A stretch of 64,000 nt of DNA, taken from the NCBI GenBank assembly GCA_015680685.1, contig MNCI01004078.1, positions 340,683 through 404,682 of the forward strand, given 5' to 3'. The position numbers and the translations under genes are program-made. Source of the DNA: Gnetum montanum. Lineage: Eukaryota; Streptophyta; Gnetopsida; Gnetales; Gnetaceae. Under the pieces are notes generated by a model, which saw only the letters and a list, made by a program, of their open reading frames with translations, did not search any database and was not told the origin of the DNA. Of the stretch, positions 57,226-64,000 are shown piece by piece (the stretch's first letter is position 1; each line of letters opens with the position of its first letter).

Positions 57226-58010
57226 TAAGGTAAGTACAAACACTCGTACAACCAATAGTACTATCCAAGTAGGACTCCTCCTCAACCTCAAGACTACTAT
57301 CAATAACAATGGCAAAACTATAGTCATGGGGGATGCCATCGCCAAATTGACAATGCTCCTATTACTAGTCAGATCTTTATGGTACTATGTTCAACAAACT
57401 ATTTTTCCTAATGGTTCTACTACCCATGCCTTAACTGATCACTCCTATCCTCTTAAATACCATCAAACCATAACATCTCCTATGGGATCACCATTTCATG
57501 GTTCTTATCATTCATCCTATTCTTAATACTCTCATACTTCCCTCAAACATATGTTGCCATTAATAATGCAAGGAGAATTAACATCACAATCTTAACAAAG
57601 GAATGCAACTTGTGTTATGAAGAAACAAAATGAAAATTTTGCTAGTAATCCTTAAAAAAAGTCACAAACATCCTTTCTTTAGGATGGTTTTTAGATGTAT
57701 GAATAACACTCATAGACCTACTAGCTTACTAAGACTAGTGTAACGCCAATCTGGTGCAATCCCCTTCCTCACAAAAACACTATCTTTTAATCCTATGCAA
57801 AAGACAACAACCATAACCACTCTAACACAAAACATACAAGATGAGAATGGCACTATGGAGGGACAAAAAATTTCATGCATTACTAATAATAATAAAGGAT
57901 GCAATTGTGAGCCAAAAATTCAAAGTATTAACACAATCCCTATAATAACCCACAACAAACTTGAGGAGTAAGTGTGTGTGCAAAACCATGTCTACATAAT
58001 AGACACTAAG
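57226..58010 (+). pseudogene. gag tail of an E1-family element (probably E5)
   Basis: PPQPQDYYQ followed by QWQNYSHGGCHRQ (57258-57350) parallels E2's WQQPQSWGRQPP and E1's WQQSQSWGRPP. GCCAATCTGGTGCA (57746) matches E2 at 33511. The order and orientation fit E5, whose LTR is at 41974. The junction with C3 integrase is abrupt, so a deletion removed the rest of C3, the end of E3 and the first part of the E5 gag. Confidence 0.6.
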
Positions 58011-59010
58011 CCAAAAGATGCCTTGTGGCTAGAGAATGAGAATACCAAATTGTCTAAAAGATGCATGGAAACATCCAACAAACTTATTAGCTCTTGTCCT
58101 AAGAAACTGAACTAAATAGAGAACTCAGAGAAGGACATCTTACACTCTAACTATACACTAGAAGAAACTATTAAATAAGGAGACCTACGAACTAAAATAA
58201 AGAATAAAAAGGAAATATATCTAAACACTCTAAAAAGAAAAAACCTTATAGTCCATCTGAATATATGTTTCTAGATGATTAGAACTTGATTATCATTAAT
58301 GTTAAATGTGCTAACAAGTAATAACTTAAATCACTAAAGATGATAAATGGGAAACTTATGGTGTATAACCAAGGGAATGTGTGGTCCATTTTTTGTATGC
58401 TAGCCCATGAGTTTAATTATGGGGGTGATGCCCCCATCTTAACTTAAAAATTAATAACTGCATTTTCATTTTTATTTTACAAGTTTTATCATTTTACAAG
58501 TTTTATCATTTTTCTATTTCTTCAAAATTGTTCAATTCTTAATACATTTTTCATTTCTTGTTATCTTTATTTTCTTTATAATTTTCTCTTTTCTTGTGTA
58601 TTTTTCTTTGTGTTTTCTCGATATTTACTATATTTTGTTAATAATGTTGCTAGTAATGATACATAATTTAATACCATGTATTGGGTCTTTTTCCTATGAT
58701 ATTAAGACAATTGGGTAAATAATTGCGTAAAGTAGTGAGACCACATCATCCATCCCTCAAATTTTTATAAATAAGAGATCTTTATGATGAAAGAAATATG
58801 GTTCTTCTCACATGAAACTAAAATTAACTCATGATCCATATGCCTTGAAGAAAAGAGAAAGTACAAAGGGGCAATGGAAAAGGATGTGACATGAAGGGGA
58901 TTTGTTGATTTATTACAATTTCTCTATGGGTAATACTACTCCATGTGTTTATATCATTACTCATGTTTTAATTTTAAAGGAAGCATGTTCTTGAATAAGT
59001 GTTTTCTTAT
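58011..59010 (+). other. E5-like post-gag spacer
   Basis: TTAATTATGGGGGTGATG at about 58413 is another polypurine-like motif after gag. The following TAAAAATTAATAACTGCATT and T-rich text resembles E1 after its gag (about 17692). No ORF2 start is seen before E4 begins at 59011. Confidence 0.45.
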
Positions 59011-59856
59011 TGATGAGCGGTGAATAGTCCTTACACCCAACCATATGAATCATAATCATTCACTAGCGATTTGGTTGAATTCCATGGACTTTAGTTCTCC
59101 AAATGATAATAGCAAAGATAGTGATCTATAGATGTAATCATTGTCTTCTTGGCTTTAATTGTGTGGGTGCAAGTGTATGGTTAAATGAGAGCCAATGCAC
59201 ATGACATGTATCAATTTTTATATTTTATCCTAATTGTCCTAAGCATGAAATAAAGTAATTAATTGGAAACTAATCTAAACAACAATATAATTCCTTAGTC
59301 TATTCCTTAACATAAGTATTTGGGGCCACCTTCCATACACATCTTGAACTCGTTATAATGTCGCTGGGTTACGAAATATTAGGCTACTGGGCATACCAAG
59401 CGATAACACTACTGGGATTACCAAGCATTAATGGTATGCTCTAGGCAGTTGTACTTATGTGTATTACTTAAGTGCATTAATTAATTAATTAATTAAGAAC
59501 ATGAATTTAAAGTACATTAAAGTAAACATTAAGCCATTCCAAGTGGTGTGAGGTATTTCAAGAATCTCGTCTTTATTGTCAACACATCAATGTGTCTAGG
59601 TATATTGGTGCTTGAATAAAGATCTATACAATCATTGACTCCTATTATAGGCACTTAGAAAATATTCTAATTGTTATGAAATGAAACTACAAGAACTTTG
59701 TTACTCTATTGACTCAATGATGCCATAAATGTGGTGGGTGCATACATTTATATAGGCAAAGAAAGATGCCATGTTGATGCATATGCGTCAACACATCATG
59801 TCAACGGGAATGTGTTGATGCATGCTCATCAACATAGCCTAGATTTTTGTGATTCA
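59011..59856 (-). repeat. E4 3' LTR (846 bp, minus strand)
   Basis: On the minus strand it starts TGAATCAC (59856) after the polypurine tract and ends CTCATCA (59011). U3 has two hairpins: GTTGATGCATATGCGTCAAC (59773-59792, one mismatch) and GTTGATG...CATCAAC (about 59813-59832). A TATA-like GCCTATATAAATG is at about 59743-59755. It is the same subfamily as the E5 LTR. Confidence 0.8.
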
Positions 59857-59875
59857 TTATACCCCCACAACTAAG
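59857..59875 (-). other. E4 polypurine tract
   Basis: The minus strand reads AGTTGTGGGGGTATAA directly before the LTR start, as in E1, E2 and E6. Confidence 0.7.
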
Positions 59876-59959
59876 TGAAAAAGTGTCCTTAAGTGAACAA
59901 AAGTTGGACCAAGCTTCTTACAAAATTAGAAAGGTATGGAACCATAGGCTAACTAACTC

Positions 59960-62944
59960 ACCAACTATTCTAAGTGCCCGATTGTATGGATTTATAATGA
60001 TTACAAAAATGGATGTTTTGGAAAACAAAATTAAACATCCTTGTAAAATTGAATTGATGAAAATCCTTTGATGGTTGAAGATGAAGAGAAGATTGCACAA
60101 TGCCAAGAGGTGGAGGCTTTTGGGATGTTGAAGGACCTTCTCTAGCCTTCGGTGCCCGTGGTAGTGGTGGTTGAGGTTGAGGTGGTGGTTGTAGCTATCC
60201 TGCAAGAGTTGCTGCATCTAGTGGAAGGAAAAAGGCATCTAACAGTGCTTTCATCTTCTCCTCCTTACTTCGTGGATCGTACATAGTCCACTTGGCATCA
60301 CCAATGTGGCTTGGTACAAGGATGTACCATGGATAGAACATTGCAAGAAACAGAACCTTGACATTGACAAACCATGCTATGAATTATTTTCATTCGATAT
60401 TAAACATTCTAAAAAGGTTTTGTAGTTCTTGGTAGTCATTTATTCTTTTGGCTAGGTTCTTAGCAACTGATCGGTGATCTGTGAATTGGGCCCTCAGAAC
60501 TTCAAGCTCAGCGTTAGCTATTTCTAGCTTTTACTTTGTGTCCTCATAGTGTTTGAACTCTACCTCATACAAAAGGTATGAGTTGGCAACTTTTTTCTCT
60601 AGTTTCAACCATGATCATCTAGTAGTTAGCATATCCAAGTTTGCATAGTAGAGGTTGGCTAACTCCATGTATTTAGTCATCTCCTCGATCTACAACTCCT
60701 TTAGGTGAATTTTAGCTTTGTTGTAGGTGTTTAGTCCATCAAAGATGGGCCACCACACATCACCTCTTTGTTGGAGTTACTAAAGGATCTTGTTCATCTT
60801 CACCTTGGCCAATTGAATTACTTTTTCATTGACTTTTTTGAGAAGCTTGACCTAGTCCTTGTAGTGATTCTTTACTTGTTCAAACTTTAGGACCTCATTC
60901 TTCTAGGTGGCTATTTCAATGGTCATTTTCTAGCAAAGTTCATGGACTTCCTCCATCAAGAGATTACAATTCTCAGCAGCCAACCTCCTCAAATCCATGT
61001 TCACCTTAGCAAGCTAATCTTGATACTCTTTCACAAATCCCACCATTTGGTCTTTTTGTGCCTTGACATTATGTAGGTGGTGAAGGTTCTTGGTTAGAGC
61101 TAGGTTCTCTTTATGAACCTGTGATAGGTCCTTCTCAGTGTTATAGGCTAAGGCCTTTGATAGGGACACGTCAAAGACCAATGCCTCCTTTGCATTATCA
61201 ACCTCTTTTAATCTATTTTGAAGCTATAAGAAAGCTTCATCCCTTGTTACTACATAGCTAAGAATGATGGCATCAGCTAATTAGGCTCTCAATTTTGCAA
61301 CCTTGGTAGCCAATTATCTATTTTCAATGGTGGCTACCTCGAGTTGGGCATTGGTGATGATGAGCTTGTCCTTAGCTTCCAACAACTTTGACTGGGTGGT
61401 AGTGATGTTTTTGGAAAGATCAAAGATCTCCAAAAGTGGTTGCCCAGTTCCCACCAATTAGTCCAACATCTCCTTGTGCTAGGATACACTTAGCCTCCCA
61501 CTTGCTTCTCTTGTGGACATTTGCATATCTCTAAGTATAGTAATGTCCAACATAGCAACTGTTGGAGCATTTAGGACCTCTATCACATGGTCAACCATTA
61601 CCTCTACCACTATTTCTTGTTCATGGTCTACATCACTAGGACAATCATTCCCTCACCATCCTCCATGTGGACTAAGAAAGTGGTGGCATTCCCAGAGACA
61701 TCTAAGAATTACTATTTTCCAAGGATAGACACCATCACTTCTCAAGTCCTCAAATTTGATCTTGTAGGTGCCTGCATTATTTGTATGAAAACCAACGATG
61801 TAGTCTCCTCCAACTATTTTATTGTTTGAGTTACTTCATTTAAATGGCTCAAAGTTAGCCAGTAGACTAAAGGATCCCCATCACTTAGTCCTTCCTGCTG
61901 TTGCTACAGGAGTTTCTCACAGTGCTTCTTCATGCACTTGATTATGGCATGAGCCTTCGGCATTGTCTCTTGAGTAGGTGGTGGGGGTGGTGGCCACTCC
62001 TCTTCGTGCAACTTGGTGAGTGCCTTATCTTTCGTCATCTCTTATCAAGATGTAGTAGGAGCATGACAAAGCATGTTTTTAGCATAACATGCTATCCCTC
62101 CTCTTCTATAGAGTTTTCTAATGAGGCAAGGGAAGAAAAGTGTCTTCCTCCCATGCTCATTTTCTTTGAACCTTTTCTCAATCTTCAGAAATATGAATCA
62201 TGGAAGGTTGACTAGGAATTTACCTCTTAGAGTAGCACACACATGGGTAGAGAAGGCTTTGATCTTGCTTAGCCTCATCATTGGGTTTAGGTGTTTGGCT
62301 ACCATCTTGAAATAAGCCCTATCTGCCTTGGTGAGTGCACAGTACTCCTTACGATGCACTCCATAGCACTATTGGATCCACTCCTTCTTAACATCTAAGG
62401 TTGCTTATATCTCTTTTAGTTGCCGTTGTATCAGGAAACTTGAGGGCTTCTAAATGGCCTCAACCGAATAGGACATATTGATGTCCTTGATCTTGGTTGT
62501 GACATTTTCTTGTCTATTGTTCCAAAATAGGTATGTCTCTCCCATGTACCACTTCTCATTAGAAGTGAGAATAGGACATATGGGAGAGGCTTGTAGTAGA
62601 GTTTTTACCTCTTTTGGAACTAGGTCTAAGAAGGGACAAAAGTTAAGTTCTTGGAGAACCACACTTTGGACCTCGTTAGAATGAATTTGCCTTAAGTAGG
62701 CCCTGGTCAAGATGACCTTCAAGTTTGGTCAAAGCCCAAGCACCTTATCTCACCTAGATTGTCTTGTCTCCACTATGGGAATCTAACAGAAAGATTTTAC
62801 TTTAGGATCCTCCCAAAGAGATCTTGTAAAATGTGTTTCTACCTCTCCTTCTTAAAGTGATTGTAGCTACTGGCGCCTTCCCCCTCATGGCCTCTTCTCA
62901 TGTAGATGTGATGGTTCTTCTTCTGGTATTCTTTTTGGCACCAT
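59960..62944 (-). pseudogene. E4 ORF2: second large copy of the coiled-coil protein
   Basis: The ATG at 62944 (MVPKRIPEEEPSHLHEKRP) stands at the same place as in E1, after a GTGATCACAA that corresponds to E1's GTGATTGTAG. The N-terminal domain at 62450-62722 is open for 90 codons (ELNFCPFLDLVPKEVKTLLQ, KWYMGETYLFWNNRQENV), lining up with E1's ELNFESF and WYLGEMYQF. The remainder (about 60500-62350) is a broken coiled-coil frame. The end is Pro-rich (QPPPQPQPPLPRAPKAREG, about 60130-60190). Length and domain order match E1 ORF2, so this architecture is a family trait. Confidence 0.7.
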
Positions 62945-63270
62945 TTGTGATCACAAACATATCCAAGGATTAGCATTTTATGTATAACTTATGATACTTT
63001 GATATCTTGTCTTGTTAATTAGTTAGAGTGAGGTTAAGTTGTGATCATGGAAGATTCATCATTTTAGTATTATTTTATTGTGATAGCTACTTGAGTTTGT
63101 TGATGTAGTTTAATGTAGAATATTTTGTGATATTTAATATTATTTTATCAATTAAAGCATATGGAAGTTAGAAGAATTTCAAAAACTTTTTTGTCAGAGC
63201 CCATTGGTTTATGGCCCCCATGATGTAAAGCTCATCTTTGCTAGCTGTAGGATCAAAGAATTGAAGAGGG
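62945..63270 (-). other. E4 leader upstream of ORF2
   Basis: AT-rich, about 325 bases, like the E1 sequence between its internal polypurine-like motif and ORF2. On the minus strand CATCATGGGGGCC (about 63213-63225) is such a motif. Gag and a primer site are absent: the neighbouring E7 LTR abuts directly, so the 5' part of E4 is lost or displaced. Confidence 0.5.
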
Positions 63271-64000
63271 TGATGAGTGGTGAGGTACCCCTACGTCCAA
63301 CCATATGAACCATAAGCGTTCATGCATGATTTCGTCAAAGTCCTTGGATGAGACTAGTTGTGTATCTAAATTTTTATGCCTTCATTGTAATTTGTTGTTT
63401 TTCCACTTGGCTTAGTGGTAGTTTTGTCATGTATGGTTTAGTCCAAAGTGAGACATATGATTCTTGATGTTGTTCGACCCTAAGCTACTCCTAATGATAA
63501 TAAAGAAATTAATTGTTTAATCTAATTAACAATGGAAAGTAAAGTCTAACTAGCCTATGTGTGATGAGCGTATGTTCCTAACCTTCTGTACACACCTACG
63601 ACTTCATGCAACTATCGCTAAGATCACCAAGTGTACCATTACTGGGCATACCAAACAATAACACTAATGGGTCACCAAGTAGTTACAGTTAAGCACTCGC
63701 AGTTAATCATACTCATTCCGCTTAATGAAAGAAAACAATAAAGAGCAATAAATGATAAACATTAGCTAAGAACAATAGTAAACATTTAAGTAATAATAAA
63801 GCTAAGTTAATGTTGTAATGATGGAAAATATTGATCTTTATAGTTGAACATGTAACATGTCCAAGTATGCCACACTTAAATAAGGATGTCATACAATCAC
63901 TTAACATCACACTATGAACATGCACTAGAAACTAACAAAACTTGAAATTTATCAAAATCTATCTATTTATGTATATCTTTTTGTCTCTCCCAACTGTGCA
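63271..64000 (-). repeat. E7 LTR, partial (minus strand, runs off the window)
   Basis: The minus-strand end is CTCATCA at 63271, preceded by the family text TAGGGGTACCTCACCA. It is closer to the E1/E2 LTRs (GTTTAGTCCAAAGTGAGACA at 63439-63458) than to the E4 LTR, so it is not obviously E4's own 5' LTR. No primer site follows it, which suggests a solo LTR, a 3' LTR, or a deletion. Confidence 0.65.

Noticed and set aside
63271-64000. E7 LTR as the 5' LTR of E4
   Set aside because: It is more like the E1/E2 LTRs than the E4 3' LTR, and no primer site or gag follows it; a shared element cannot be shown.
1-64000. CRISPR arrays, bacterial operons, phage or plasmid features, rRNA or functional tRNA genes
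   Set aside because: None seen; spliced gene structure and plant LTR/LINE/SINE elements make a plant nuclear origin clear, and the tRNA-like boxes belong to SINEs.

Overview
The window reads as nuclear DNA of a seed plant with a very large, transposon-packed genome. A gymnosperm is my best inference: introns are long and filled with repeats, the LTR elements are old and nested, the DNA is AT-rich, and nonsense codons are dominated by TAG. The only host gene I can support is a minus-strand gene for the GPI-transamidase subunit PIG-S. Eight exons (11132 down to 5075) read open, with consistent splice phases. About the last quarter of the protein is not visible, because an intron of more than 5 kb runs off the left edge.

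Layout. 1-5070: the last visible PIG-S intron, holding a decayed copia fragment split by a MITE-like element and two 5'-truncated RTE-type LINEs, one with a perfect 14-bp target duplication. 5075-11132: PIG-S. 11540-12040: tRNA-derived SINE heads with an RTE tail. 13030 to the end: nested LTR retrotransposons. E1 (14785-23218) is inserted with a perfect 5-bp duplication into the LTR of its minus-strand relative E6. Gypsy element G1 (24771-29545) follows. Copia element C2 (about 41400 down to about 30230, minus strand) is split by E2 (30413-36767) and by a 2.04-kb GC-rich insertion that looks like a solo LTR (37776-39811). E5 begins at 41974. Gypsy element E3 (43012-54536) has 2-2.7 kb LTRs and carries gag, protease, archaeal-type RNase H, RT, RNase H and integrase. 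Copia C3 (54537-57225) cuts the E3 3' LTR. A gag tail, E4 (59011-63270, minus) and E7 (63271 to the edge, minus) finish the window.

The most interesting content is the related set E1, E2, E4, E5, E6 and E7. They share LTR ends (TGATGA...CTCATCA), a tRNA-Asp-like primer site where one is visible, and a GGGGG-type polypurine tract where one is visible. I find no protease, RT or integrase in any of them. Where preserved, they instead carry a gag-like ORF1 and a large ORF2 of about 930 codons, consisting of a globular domain, a coiled coil and a proline-rich tail. ORF2 has its own TATA-type promoter in E1. They look like a large non-autonomous retrotransposon family with a dedicated second protein. 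Their U3 promoters carry arrays of roughly 20-bp palindromes whose sequence differs from one element to the next while their position upstream of the TATA box is kept. In E1 the palindrome of the LTR recurs at the internal ORF2 promoter.
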